Positions 16,160 to 25,445 are shown, counted from the stretch's first letter. The stretch is 47,350 nt of DNA from Belliella filtrata (GCF_022549775.1 NZ_JAKZGP010000042.1:1-47350); one strand, 5' to 3'. Made by a program: numbers and translations. The notes: generated from the sequence alone by a model not told the origin.

Positions 16160-19100
16160 ATGTCAGAAGAAAGAATGATGAGACTTGGCCAAGTTGCCAG
16201 AAAACTCAATGTAGGTATTTCTACATTGGTGGATTCTATGGCAAAAAAGGGCTTTGAAGTCGAAAATAATCCAAATTCCAAAATCAACATAGATCAATTC
16301 AACATGTTGGCTAAGGAATTCAAATCCTCTGCCCAAGAAAAGGAAGAGGCTTCTCATCTATCGATAGGTAAAAGACACCATGAGACTTTTACGATCGAGG
16401 CTGAGTCGGAGGCTCGTGAAGAGCCCAAGGCGGAGCCTGCCAAAAAGGTAGAGCCAATAAAAGAGGAGAAAAAAGAAGTAGCACCACAGCCTGCAAAGCC
16501 AGAGCCTGCTGCTACAAAAGTGGAAGAAGAGCCAAAGCAATCAGTTGAAGCTCCAAAACTTCCAGGTATTAAGGTTTTGGGGAAAATTGACCTGAACCCT
16601 AAGAAGGAGGTCAAGCCTGAGCCTGTAAAGAAAGAAGAGCCAGCTCCTAAGCCAGTGGCAAAGGAAGTGACGGAAAAACCTATCTCCACAGAGAAAGTTG
16701 AAGAAAAAGTAGAAAACAAACCTCAGGCTGTGAAGCCTCAGCATCAAGACAACGCTAAATCACAAAAACCTGCTTCTACTCCTACTTCGACTGACACAAA
16801 TACGCCAAAAGATAGGCCAAAGCCAAAACAAGATTTTCAAAAGCCGAATCCTAATCCGCAGCTAAAGCCTCAGTCTCCACCACAGGTGAAGGCAGAAGTT
16901 AAGCCGCAAGATAAGGTAGAGAAACTTGATAAGCCTGCTCCAGAAGTAAGTCAGTTAATTGAAGCAAAAGCTGATTCTTTGAAAGGTCTTACTGTATTGG
17001 GTAAAATCGAGCTCCCTGTAGACAGGGCTAAGAAAAAAGGTAAGCCTGTAGCTTCTTCTGACGAGAGAAATAAGGACAAGAAGAAAAGAGTTCGTAAAAG
17101 GATAGATAAAAATCCTCAAGGTCAGCCAAACAAACCTGGTCAGCCTCAAAGTGCAGGTCCAGGAGGACAGCCAAGACAAGGCGGCCAAGGTGGTGGTCAG
17201 GGCGGTCAAGGAGGAGGTAACAATCCTCGTGATAGAAGAAATCAGAACAATAGAGGTGGTAAAGGTGCTCCTCAACAAAATAGGGTTCAAAAAGCAGAGC
17301 CTACCCAAAAGGAAATCCAAGATCAGATCAAACAAACCCTTGCAAGATTGCAAGGTGGAGGGAAATCTGGAGGAAAAGGAAAGAACAGAAGGGATAAGAA
17401 AGCTGAAAGAAATAGAGAGTTTGAAGATGGTTTAGAAGATGGCAAGATATTAAAAGTAACAGAGTTTATCTCTGCTAATGACCTTGCGTCACTAATGGAT
17501 GTATCTGTGAATCAGGTGATTTCAACTTGTATGTCATTGGGTATGTTTGTGTCTATCAATCAAAGGCTTGACGCTGAGGCAATCACTATCATTGCAGATG
17601 AATTTGACTATGAGGTAGAGTTCACCAAGCCTGATGAGGAAGAGAACACTATCGAAGAGGTAGATAGCCCAGATGATCTATTGGATAGAGCACCTATCGT
17701 TACGATCATGGGGCACGTCGATCACGGTAAGACGTCTTTGCTTGATTATATCAGAAAATCAAAAATCACAGGCGATGAGGCAGGTGGTATCACACAGCAC
17801 ATCGGTGCTTATGATGTAACTACTACCAATGGAGATAAAATTGCGTTTTTGGATACACCAGGTCACGAAGCCTTTACGGCTATGAGGGCTAGGGGTGCCA
17901 AAATCACTGACGTAGCAATCATTGTGGTAGCTGCTGATGATGACATCATGCCACAGACCAAAGAAGCGATCAATCACGCTCAAGTAGCTGGTGTACCGAT
18001 GATTTTCGCTATCAATAAGATCGATAAACCGAATGCTAATCCTAACAAAATCAAGGAGCAGCTAGCGAATATGAACCTTTTGGTGGAAGAATGGGGTGGT
18101 AAATACCAGTCTCAAGATATCTCTGCCAAAGTAGGAACTGGTATTGACGAATTACTCGAAAAGGTATTGCTTGAAGCTGAAGTACTAGAGCTTAAAGCTA
18201 ATCCTAGCAAAAATGCTGTAGGTACAGTAGTAGAAGCATCTTTGGATAAAGGGCGTGGATATGTAGCTACTGTTATGGTACAAGCAGGTACCTTGAGGGT
18301 TGGTGATGTGATGCTTGCTGGTCAGCATTATGGTAAAGTAAAAGCCATGACTGATCACAAAGGCAAAAGGCTGAAAGAAGCTGGGCCTTCTACTCCAGTA
18401 CAGGTACTCGGTCTTGCTGGTGCACCTCAAGCTGGTGATACCTTCAAGGTATTTGACTCTGAAAGAGAAGCTAGAGAAATCGCTAACTCAAGAGAACAAA
18501 TACTTCGTGAGCAAAGCATGCGAACCAAGAAGCATATTACCTTGGATGAAATCGGTCGTCGTTTGGCAATCGGTAGCTTTAAAGAGCTTAACATCATCAT
18601 CAAAGGTGATGTGGATGGATCTGTGGAAGCACTTTCCGATTCCTTATTGAAATTGTCGAAAGATGAGGTGTCTGTCAATATCATCCATAAGGGTGTAGGT
18701 CAGATCTCTGAGTCAGATGTGCTTTTGGCATCTGCTTCTGATGCGATCATTTTAGGCTTCCAAGTTCGACCTTCTACCAATGCAAAGAGACTTGCAGAAC
18801 AAGAAGAAATCGAGATCAGACATTACTCTATCATCTATGATGCGATCAATCAGATCAAAGATGCTATCGAGGGTATGCTTGAGCCAGAGTTTGAAGAAGT
18901 CATCACTGGTAATATTCAGGTGAGGGAAGTATTCAAAATCTCTAAAGTAGGTACTGTAGCAGGTTCTTATGTGACGGATGGATATATCACACGTAAGAAT
19001 AAAATCAGAGTTATCAGAGATGGTATCGTTATACATGATGGAGAGATCGATCAGTTGAAGCGATTCAAGGATGATGTAGCAGAAGTGAAGGCAGGATATG

Positions 19101-19192
19101 AGTGTGGTATTTCTATCAAGAAGTTCAACGATATCTTGATAGACGATACGATCGAAGGCTACATGATGCAAGAAATCAAGAGAAAGAAATAA
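16160..19192 (+). CDS. infB: Translation initiation factor IF-2
   Basis: This 1010-residue GTPase brings initiator tRNA to the 30S subunit. A short N-terminal IF2_N-like segment ([16 protein letters not shown]) is followed by about 370 residues of disordered sequence rich in Lys, Pro, Glu and later Gly/Gln. A second IF2_N segment lies near 435-485. The G domain has G1 GHVDHGKTS (about 517-525), DTPGHEA, NKID and a SAK motif, and beta-barrel and C-terminal domains complete it. The long linker is typical of Bacteroidota. Within it a short motif, LGKI(D/E)L, occurs twice (about residues 138 and 278). A strong terminator follows the gene. Confidence 0.98.
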   Translation: MSEERMMRLGQVARKLNVGISTLVDSMAKKGFEVENNPNSKINIDQFNMLAKEFKSSAQEKEEASHLSIGKRHHETFTIEAESEAREEPKAEPAKKVEPIKEEKKEVAPQPAKPEPAATKVEEEPKQSVEAPKLPGIKVLGKIDLNPKKEVKPEPVKKEEPAPKPVAKEVTEKPISTEKVEEKVENKPQAVKPQHQDNAKSQKPASTPTSTDTNTPKDRPKPKQDFQKPNPNPQLKPQSPPQVKAEVKPQDKVEKLDKPAPEVSQLIEAKADSLKGLTVLGKIELPVDRAKKKGKPVASSDERNKDKKKRVRKRIDKNPQGQPNKPGQPQSAGPGGQPRQGGQGGGQGGQGGGNNPRDRRNQNNRGGKGAPQQNRVQKAEPTQKEIQDQIKQTLARLQGGGKSGGKGKNRRDKKAERNREFEDGLEDGKILKVTEFISANDLASLMDVSVNQVISTCMSLGMFVSINQRLDAEAITIIADEFDYEVEFTKPDEEENTIEEVDSPDDLLDRAPIVTIMGHVDHGKTSLLDYIRKSKITGDEAGGITQHIGAYDVTTTNGDKIAFLDTPGHEAFTAMRARGAKITDVAIIVVAADDDIMPQTKEAINHAQVAGVPMIFAINKIDKPNANPNKIKEQLANMNLLVEEWGGKYQSQDISAKVGTGIDELLEKVLLEAEVLELKANPSKNAVGTVVEASLDKGRGYVATVMVQAGTLRVGDVMLAGQHYGKVKAMTDHKGKRLKEAGPSTPVQVLGLAGAPQAGDTFKVFDSEREAREIANSREQILREQSMRTKKHITLDEIGRRLAIGSFKELNIIIKGDVDGSVEALSDSLLKLSKDEVSVNIIHKGVGQISESDVLLASASDAIILGFQVRPSTNAKRLAEQEEIEIRHYSIIYDAINQIKDAIEGMLEPEFEEVITGNIQVREVFKISKVGTVAGSYVTDGYITRKNKIRVIRDGIVIHDGEIDQLKRFKDDVAEVKAGYECGISIKKFNDILIDDTIEGYMMQEIKRKK

Positions 19193-19210
19193 ACATAAAT
19201 TGAAAAATAT

Positions 19211-19244
19211 AAAAAAGGAACTTTCATTCGGAAGTTCCTTTTTT
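19211..19244 (+). terminator. Rho-independent terminator after infB
   Basis: The arms AAAAAAGGAACTT (19211-19223) and AAGTTCCTTTTTT (19232-19244) are perfectly complementary around an 8-base loop, and the structure ends in a run of T. It lies 19 bases after the infB stop and should end the rimP-nusA-infB transcript. The A-run on the 5' side could let it work weakly on the other strand too. Confidence 0.92.
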
Positions 19245-19349
19245 ACTTTTGGCCTAGTTTGTCAAGCCAATCTTCTATTAAAAAAAAGTTTGTTTATTTG
19301 ACTGGTGAAAAGACTGGCTGATTAAGTAAATTGATAATGGATTAAATTT

Positions 19350-19532
19350 ATGATAGAATCAATAAAGATAATTCTCCAAGTGCTTGCTATGTACAGTGGT
19401 GCATCTCTGATGTTGGGGCTGTATAAGCCGGTATTTGTGCTTTGGTTCATGGATAGATTCAATCGGATGAAGGTGATTAAGGTGTATGGTTTGGCTTTGG
19501 TGATATTGATCTTGGTTATTTTACTTTTTTAG
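19350..19532 (+). CDS. Small two-helix membrane protein
   Basis: This 60-residue protein has two hydrophobic segments (about residues 5-32 and 45-60) joined by a basic loop (FMDRFNRMKVIKVYG). The inside-positive loop predicts both termini on the outer side of the inner membrane. It starts with ATG and lies between the infB terminator and the next secreted-protein gene. I believe similar short proteins occur in other Cytophagales, but I assign no function. Its size means the call depends on the coherent topology. Confidence 0.6.
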   Translation: MIESIKIILQVLAMYSGASLMLGLYKPVFVLWFMDRFNRMKVIKVYGLALVILILVILLF

Positions 19533-19620
19533 AATTGGGAGTTTTTTCTTAAGACCATTCTATATTCTATTTTTTTCAAAAGAATTTAACTTAATATATA
19601 GAGTAATTGATTTTCAAAAA

Positions 19621-20196
19621 ATGTTTATTACATTTAGAAACCAAAAATGCCTAAAATTGAGAAAAGTAATTGCCATATTTTTATTGTGCGTATTTTCGCT
19701 GTACCACTTTGGGTACTATGGATTTTATTATTCATTTAATCGTTCTCTAGAAGCTCATTGGGGGGATAAAATTTTTGATACAAATGTAGAGAATGAGGCG
19801 ATCCTTGAAGTTCCCATATCGGTTCCTTATATGGCTGATCAAGCTGATTTTCAAGCTACCAATACGAAATTTGAAAAAGATGGTAAATATTACCGAGCCA
19901 TCAAGCAAAGATATCAAAATGATACCCTGCAGATCGTGTATGTCCCTGATACTGCAAAGCAAAAGCTTGACACAGTAGTCAAGCAATGGGTAACTTCATT
20001 GATAACTGATGAAGTGCCGGCGGAAAATGGAAATTCCACCTTGTCGAAATTATTTGTTAAGGATTTTACACAGCCTGAGTATGCGTATACATTCAGTGCT
20101 GGGTTAGATGATATCACGATTCTCATAGGTTACATTTTTTCAACTGATTATCAGATTTACATCAGTAATATCACTCCTCCTCCTGAGTTAGCTTGA
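19621..20196 (+). CDS. Membrane-anchored conserved hypothetical protein (Bacteroidota)
   Basis: This 191-residue protein has a basic N terminus and one hydrophobic helix (about residues 15-35, IAIFLLCVFSLYHFGYYGF). An extracytoplasmic region contains EVPISVPYMADQADFQATN, YYRAIKQRYQNDTLQIVYVPD and a proline-rich end PPPELA. I recognise this layout as a Bacteroidota family without known function; members often precede outer-membrane transport genes. Here the next gene encodes an outer-membrane barrel after a 532-base gap. There is no catalytic motif. Family recognition is from memory and is only moderately certain. Confidence 0.65.
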   Translation: MFITFRNQKCLKLRKVIAIFLLCVFSLYHFGYYGFYYSFNRSLEAHWGDKIFDTNVENEAILEVPISVPYMADQADFQATNTKFEKDGKYYRAIKQRYQNDTLQIVYVPDTAKQKLDTVVKQWVTSLITDEVPAENGNSTLSKLFVKDFTQPEYAYTFSAGLDDITILIGYIFSTDYQIYISNITPPPELA

Positions 20197-20728
20197 TTTT
20201 TCTGTCATTCAATTTGACTAATTTTATTTAGGATGATTATTATGAAGTGAATTGGTTTTTATGGATATCTATGTTTACTCAAAGGGGTTTGTTGGGCATG
20301 GATTGAAACAAAATACTATACCTATTATAGCGTCCTGTTTAATACTGAAGCATTCAATTCATTTAATTTCTATCTGATTTTCCGATTCGGCGGATAATTG
20401 TAATTAGGAGTATTGGCATTGATTGCAGTTAAATATTGAAGACAAAAAATTAGGGTCAGCTGAAAAAATCCGGATTTTCCTGAGTTTATTACAAGCTATT
20501 AAAATAGCATAAATGTTGTGTTCATAAGCATGCACATGCAAAAGTATGCTAATTGGTTAGCTGAAATTGTTTTACAATTTTAATCAAGTTAGCCTTAGAC
20601 TTCAATTGCAGTTTATCTATATAACTTCATTTTAGCAACTTGTCTTCAATTCAAATCTGATTTTCAGTTGATCCTAATTATACAGTTTTTTAGAAGAATT
20701 ATTTACAAAGCTTGATTAAAGGATTAAT
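20197..20728. other. Intergenic region upstream of the barrel/haloperoxidase cassette
   Basis: No open frame of substance is seen in these 532 AT-rich bases. Two small perfect inverted repeats lie side by side: GCTAA-TTGG-TTAGC (20548-20561) and AAATTG-TTTTA-CAATTT (20564-20580). Just before them comes AGCATGCACATGCA (20528-20541). The region probably carries the promoter and operator of the downstream barrel gene, although no clean TAnnTTTG element stands out. Confidence 0.4.
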
Positions 20729-21649
20729 ATGAATAAATTATTACCAATAATTTTAGGGTTGGTTGCTTCATTTTTATTGCATTTTAAAGCCCAAGCGCAA
20801 ACACCTTGGGATGAAGTAATGATGGATAGGGGGGAGGTTTGCGTAGCACTTATGTATGAACATTCCTCATGGGATAGGTACTGGGAAGGGGATTTGATAC
20901 GTGGGAATGCAAATATTGGAACTTTTACAAGGAGAATGGCAATGCCAATGATAGCTGTGGGGCTTACCAAAAAGGTTAATATGATTGCGAGCTTACCCTA
21001 TGTGGGTACAAAAGCATCAGGAGGTACTCAAGTGGGGCAGAATGGGATTCAAGATTTAAGTGTCTCAGCAAAAATTGATTGGGTTCAGAAAAGAATTAAT
21101 GGCGGTAGATTGCTATTTCTGACCAATGCACATTTCAATAGGCCTGTCGGCAATTACCTTTCGGATTATATGCCCTTCAGTATTGGGTTTGGAGCGCCTG
21201 AGATTGGATTGCGAGGTATAGGTGGTTACAAAATGGACAATGGATTAGTTTTTAGAGCCTCTTTTGCATACTTATGGAGGGGACAGACAGAGATAGAAAG
21301 AGACTATTACTATCAAAATGGCAGTGTTTACTCTCGGTTTATGAATGTGCCAAATGCTTTAAATTTTCATGGAGCAATAGGTTATTGGGCATTTGACAAT
21401 AGGCTTAGGATGGAAGCTACATTTATGAGTTTAAATTGCCTTTCTGGAGATGATATACGTGCTTACAATAGACCTCAGCCAACCAACAAAATGGAAGTAA
21501 GCCAAGTAGGAGCATGGGTACAGTACTACATAAAATCTGACAGGGGATTAGGGGCTTTAGCTTATTTCAACCAAACTGTAAGTGGTCGAAATATGGGTAG
21601 AGGTAGTACTATTGGACTAGGTCTAACTTATCAGTTTAATGCATATTAG
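20729..21649 (+). CDS. Outer-membrane beta-barrel protein (transporter-like)
   Basis: This 306-residue protein has a clear signal peptide (MNKLLPIILGLVASFLLHF, cleavage after KAQAQ). Alternating hydrophobic/aromatic strands predict a barrel of roughly 10-12 strands and end in GLGLTYQFNAY, a typical C-terminal aromatic strand. The MIASLPYVG segment and overall form recall the MetA-pathway phenol-degradation/transporter-like barrels (PF13557 type). It lies 11 bases before a haloperoxidase-like lipoprotein gene and is probably co-transcribed with it. The substrate is unknown; a channel or a structural barrel are both possible. Confidence 0.72.
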   Translation: MNKLLPIILGLVASFLLHFKAQAQTPWDEVMMDRGEVCVALMYEHSSWDRYWEGDLIRGNANIGTFTRRMAMPMIAVGLTKKVNMIASLPYVGTKASGGTQVGQNGIQDLSVSAKIDWVQKRINGGRLLFLTNAHFNRPVGNYLSDYMPFSIGFGAPEIGLRGIGGYKMDNGLVFRASFAYLWRGQTEIERDYYYQNGSVYSRFMNVPNALNFHGAIGYWAFDNRLRMEATFMSLNCLSGDDIRAYNRPQPTNKMEVSQVGAWVQYYIKSDRGLGALAYFNQTVSGRNMGRGSTIGLGLTYQFNAY

Positions 21650-21660
21650 AATTAGTCATT

Positions 21661-23196
21661 ATGAAAAATATAAACATATACTTATTAGTATCACTACTTG
21701 TCGTAGCAAGTTCTTGTATTGAAGAAACTCCAAGATACTATGAATTTGAATCATATCAATTTGAAAGAATGGATGAAGATGGGGGGACATGGAAGACGTT
21801 TTTAGTTACCGATCCCAGTCAAATAAGTATTACCACGCCTTCAGATGTTAATTCTTCCGAGTATCAAGCTGAATTAACACAAGTTAAGAATCAGATGTCA
21901 GGATTAAACACTGGGCAAAGAGCGGTAATAAGGTATTGGACGAATAACCCTGTCTTAAGGTGGAACGAGATCGCTTTAGAACTTGCTGCTAAATACAATT
22001 TGATTCCGGGCCCAAATCCAGATGATACCTATACATTACCAAATCCAGCTAATCCAGAAGGTCCTCCTGCCTTCCCTTTTGCCCATCCTCCATATACCAG
22101 TAGGATGTTGGCATATTTAAGTGCTGCTCAATTTGATGCTTTAGTTGTAAGTTGGTATTATAAGTTTGAGTATGATCGAAAATCTCCTTACAAAGTAGAT
22201 GATAGTATCGTTCCAGCTTATACTACTAATGAAATACCCTCATATCCCTCTGACGGAGCTTCAATTGCGCAAGTTTCAAAGGAAATATTGACGGCAATGT
22301 TTCCTTTGGAAGCTGACTATCTTGAGCAAAAATTTCAAGAGCATATAGTTAGTTTGATTCAGGCAGGTCTCAATGTCCCCAGTGATATCAATGCAGGATT
22401 GACCATAGGAACAGAAGTGGCTAACTTAGCAAAACAGCGTGCTTCTTCAGATGGAATGTCAAGAGCCCAAACACCCAAACCTGTTTCTGACTCTATCGCC
22501 AATGCTGCTTTCGAAAGGTTTGGCTGGAAGTGGCAAAATATGGAAACTCCCCAAAGACCAGTTGGTCTGACTCCATTATTTGGTAAGGTTAGCATGTGGA
22601 ATGTTCCAAATGTGGAAGAAGTAAGGGTAGGCCCTCCACCAGCCCCAGGTTCAGTTGAGTTTGAGAAAGATGCACAAGAACTCCAAAGATTTGCGAATAA
22701 TTTGACTACCAATCAGCGTAGAATTGCCAATTGGTGGGAAGATGGCGTAGGATCATATACTCCTCCAGGCCATTGGAATAAGTTTGCAAAGGAAACTATA
22801 GTCAAGAATAAATTAAATCCACTTAGATCCGCTCGAGTTTTGGCATATATGAACACAGCTATTATGGACGCGGGTGTCGCTTGTTGGGATACTAAATACT
22901 ACTATCACTACCCAAGACCTGTTGAGACAATTCCAGGATTCAAAACTATTTTAGGAACCCCCAACTTCCCTGCATATACATCTGGTCATAGCACATTTTC
23001 AGCATCTGCTGCTGAGGTTCTATCCTATTTTTTTCCAGATGACGCTACCAAATTCAAGAATTGGGCAATGGAAGCAGCAATGTCGAGAGTTTATGGCGGA
23101 ATTCACTATAGATTCGATGCAGAGGTAGGTATAAAGCAAGGTGAAAATGTCGGAAAATATGCGGTAAATCGAGCAAAGTCTGATGGGGGAAATTAG
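21661..23196 (+). CDS. Vanadium-haloperoxidase/PAP2 family lipoprotein with duplicated domain
   Basis: This 511-residue protein has a lipoprotein signal (lipid Cys at residue 19, VASSC). The C-terminal half carries every active-site motif of the vanadium-haloperoxidase/acid-phosphatase superfamily: K412-x6-R419-P420, TSGH ending at His443, and S475-R476-x5-H482-x3-D486. The N-terminal half aligns to it over about 185 residues (both end in RA-x-SDG), but Arg419, His443, Arg476 and His482 are replaced by Ser175, Ala200, Leu232 and Asn238. So one half is catalytic and the other dead. Reaction type (haloperoxidase or phosphatase) cannot be told from sequence. It sits between two outer-membrane barrel genes. 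Confidence 0.85.
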   Translation: MKNINIYLLVSLLVVASSCIEETPRYYEFESYQFERMDEDGGTWKTFLVTDPSQISITTPSDVNSSEYQAELTQVKNQMSGLNTGQRAVIRYWTNNPVLRWNEIALELAAKYNLIPGPNPDDTYTLPNPANPEGPPAFPFAHPPYTSRMLAYLSAAQFDALVVSWYYKFEYDRKSPYKVDDSIVPAYTTNEIPSYPSDGASIAQVSKEILTAMFPLEADYLEQKFQEHIVSLIQAGLNVPSDINAGLTIGTEVANLAKQRASSDGMSRAQTPKPVSDSIANAAFERFGWKWQNMETPQRPVGLTPLFGKVSMWNVPNVEEVRVGPPPAPGSVEFEKDAQELQRFANNLTTNQRRIANWWEDGVGSYTPPGHWNKFAKETIVKNKLNPLRSARVLAYMNTAIMDAGVACWDTKYYYHYPRPVETIPGFKTILGTPNFPAYTSGHSTFSASAAEVLSYFFPDDATKFKNWAMEAAMSRVYGGIHYRFDAEVGIKQGENVGKYAVNRAKSDGGN

Positions 23197-23375
23197 GCTA
23201 GGTATAAGTTTACTAACTAGTGTTAAGGGAAAACTAATTTTGGTTAAATAGTCAATCATGATCGATTAATTAAGAACGTGTAGGGCGTTTGAATCATAGG
23301 CTAAAGATTGAGTTCTCATATTGATAGAATATTTGTATGTCAAAAAAGGTATAAAATGTATTTATAAAAATTCAA

Positions 23376-24467
23376 GTGTTAATTATTGCATTGGTCTTGC
23401 TCAATGTAAAAGATTCTTTAGGACAAGGCTGCGTAGCAATCAGGCAATTTTCTGGTATTGGAAATGCGGTTGGTCAAGGGAATATTCTTGAGAAAGGCGA
23501 ATGGAACATCAGTTCGAACTATCGATATTTCAGATCATTCCGCCACTTCAGTGGGACTGAAGAACATCCTCAAAGGGTGGAAAATAATACAGAAGTGATC
23601 AATTGGTCACATGGTCTGGATTTCAATATCAGCTATGCATTGACAGATCGAGCTTATGCAGTTGTTTCATTGCCTTTTGCTTACAATGAAAGAAGCTCAC
23701 TGTACGAACATGGAAGAAATTCTCGCCACATGACTTATTCTCAAGGCTTGGCTGATATGCGTGTCGGTGCTGGTTATTGGTTGCTCTCGGGTGAAAAAGC
23801 TAAAAGTGGAAATACAGCTATCGGCCTAGGGATCAAATTACCAACAGGAGATTATAATGCTCAAAGTACTTTCTACAATGTGGGTCCAGGAGGTTCACCA
23901 GAAGTCAGGCCAGTGGATCAGTCCATTCAGCTTGGTGATGGAGGCTGGGGCTTGATCGTAGATACCCAAGGTATTTGGAATTTACCTTCCAATTTCTTTT
24001 TGTACTATGATGGCTTCTACATGTTCAATCCAAGAAATACGAATGGAACCCAGACAAATAGGGCTCGAGCTTCAGAAGCTATCATGAGTGTACCTGACCA
24101 ATTCGCATTCAGAGCAGGTGTATTCAAGCCAATATCTTTTGTGCATGGCTTGGGACTTTCTCTAGGGGGAAGAGTTGAAGGTGTGCCAGTGAGAGATTTG
24201 TTAGGAGCAAGTGAAGGTTTTAGAAGGCCTGGATATATCATTTCAGTAGAGCCTGGTGTGAGCTACATGCTTGGAAACTTCACTACTACAGTCAATGTCC
24301 CTATCGCTTTGGTAAGAAACCGTACCAGAAGCCTGACGGATATAGCAGATTCTACCCCAGACAATCGCAGGCATGGAGATGCTGCCTTTGCAGATTATCT
24401 GATCAATGTGAATTTGGCTTGGAGGATTCCCAAGAGAGTGAAAGGGGTATTTAATAGTGTTGATTGA
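23376..24467 (+). CDS. Outer-membrane beta-barrel protein, start uncertain
   Basis: This protein of about 363 residues contains GQGCVAIRQFSGIGNAVGQG after the signal segment, then strands such as AYAVVSLPFAYNERSSLYEH and GLGIKLPTGDYNAQS. It resembles transporter-like barrels of the MetA-pathway type. In this frame the first usable start is GTG at 23376, which gives a signal peptide with no positive charge. An ATG at 23356 with good context is out of frame, and one extra base near 23359-23363 would join it to give a normal charged signal peptide. The gene therefore either has a weak start, carries a frameshift, or reflects a sequencing error. It follows the haloperoxidase-like gene by 179 bases. 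Confidence 0.7.
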   Translation: MLIIALVLLNVKDSLGQGCVAIRQFSGIGNAVGQGNILEKGEWNISSNYRYFRSFRHFSGTEEHPQRVENNTEVINWSHGLDFNISYALTDRAYAVVSLPFAYNERSSLYEHGRNSRHMTYSQGLADMRVGAGYWLLSGEKAKSGNTAIGLGIKLPTGDYNAQSTFYNVGPGGSPEVRPVDQSIQLGDGGWGLIVDTQGIWNLPSNFFLYYDGFYMFNPRNTNGTQTNRARASEAIMSVPDQFAFRAGVFKPISFVHGLGLSLGGRVEGVPVRDLLGASEGFRRPGYIISVEPGVSYMLGNFTTTVNVPIALVRNRTRSLTDIADSTPDNRRHGDAAFADYLINVNLAWRIPKRVKGVFNSVD

Positions 24468-24596
24468 TTTACAATGTAACTCTAAATTAAAATCAGAGTG
24501 ATGGAGTATTATAATTGATACCGCAATCAATATCAATACAAATCGAATTTATCCAGAGAAATAGTTTAAATATGTATCCAATTAGATACATCCGTT

Positions 24597-24896
24597 ATGT
24601 TTTTTATTGAGAAAACGACTGAATTTGACAAATAGTTAAGGAAGGTAAGAGACCTGAAAGCAAAATCGAAGATTTTGTTTAGAATTCAGAAATTAGAGAA
24701 TGATGAGCATTTTGGTGATTGCGAACCAGTTGGAGATGGGATTCGAGAGTTGAAAGTGAATTTCGCAAAAGGTTATCGAGTGTATTTTAAAGAAAAGAAT
24801 GGAAAGATAATCATTCTCTTATTAGGTGGAGATAAATCTACTCAGCAAAATGACATTAAAAAAGCAAAAGCGATTTGGGAAAAATTAAATAGTTAA
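24597..24896 (+). pseudogene. RelE/HigB-type toxin (HI1419/Gp49-like) with in-frame stop
   Basis: From the ATG at 24597 the frame reads MFFIEKTTEFDK, then TAG at 24633-24635, then LRKVRDLKAKSKILFRIQ and on to the C terminus at 24896. Family members usually have Trp at this position (a TGG to TAG change). The later part is intact, with ELKVNFAKGYRVYF and IIILLLGGDKSTQQNDIKKA, typical of the upstream toxin of HI1419/HI1420 addiction modules. A TTG at 24675 could start a 73-residue product, but it would lack the first strand and helix of the RelE fold. The antitoxin gene starts 2 bases after it. I infer an inactivated toxin unless the stop is read through or is a sequencing error. Confidence 0.78.
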
Positions 24897-24898
24897 AA

Positions 24899-25183
24899 AT
24901 GGGATCTTCAAAATTTGAAATAGCGGATTATTTAGAAAGTAAGGAAATGATTGCGGAATATCTTAACACGGTGTTAGAAGAGGGGGACAACGCTGATGTT
25001 ATTAATGCAATTGGACATATTGCAAAAGCAATCGGAATGACAAAAATTGCGGAAGAAACTGGAATGAGCAGACCGAGTTTATACAAAGCATTATCTGATG
25101 GAGCAAAACAGCAATTTGCTACGATAATGAATGTTTTAAAAGCGATTGGCGGACAAATTCAAGTAAATCCAGCTACAAGTTGA
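24899..25183 (+). CDS. Antitoxin of HI1420 type (HTH addiction-module antidote)
   Basis: This 94-residue protein starts MGSSKFEIADYLESKEMIAEYLN and carries a helix-turn-helix with MTKIAEETGMSRPSLYKALS (about residues 50-70). It matches the antidote family that pairs with Gp49/HI1419-like toxins and presumably binds both the toxin and its own promoter. It starts 2 bases after the toxin frame ends, and a strong terminator follows. The gene is intact although its toxin is interrupted, as expected if the antitoxin outlives a silenced toxin. Confidence 0.9.
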   Translation: MGSSKFEIADYLESKEMIAEYLNTVLEEGDNADVINAIGHIAKAIGMTKIAEETGMSRPSLYKALSDGAKQQFATIMNVLKAIGGQIQVNPATS

Positions 25184-25250
25184 TGTTGAGATGAATCTGA
25201 AATAAATGGATAAGTGTCAGTTTAAAAGTTTTGTTCACTAGTTTAATTTT

Positions 25251-25286
25251 AAAGGGCTGTTTGCTTTATATTGCAAACAGCCCTTT
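25251..25286 (+). terminator. Terminator after the toxin-antitoxin pair
   Basis: A perfect 14-bp stem (AAAGGGCTGTTTGC at 25251-25264, pairing with 25273-25286) surrounds an 8-base loop. The 3' arm ends in TTT and is followed by AGTTTTCTT. It lies 67 bases after the antitoxin stop. It faces the convergent cstA gene and could act in both directions, because the 5' arm is preceded by an A/T-rich stretch. Confidence 0.85.
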
Positions 25287-25445
25287 AGTTTTCTTATATG
25301 TAGGTGGTAGTTTCTTATAAAGTGCCTGGAGATTATTCTAGTTGTTTTTCTCTTACATATTACTTAAAAGGGCGAAGTGTTAGGTTTTTCGATCTCTTTT
25401 GACAAGTCTCTGAATATGCTAAAATGTGATTTTTTGAAAGAATGA

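Noticed and set aside
16354-17353. Several long open frames opposite infB
   Set aside because: They are produced by the Lys/Glu/Pro-rich low-complexity coding strand and show Ser/Phe/Leu-rich nonsense without family features. The sense frame is a complete IF-2.
22359-22712. 117-codon open frame opposite the haloperoxidase-like gene
   Set aside because: It has no family likeness and lies fully within a well-supported gene on the other strand.
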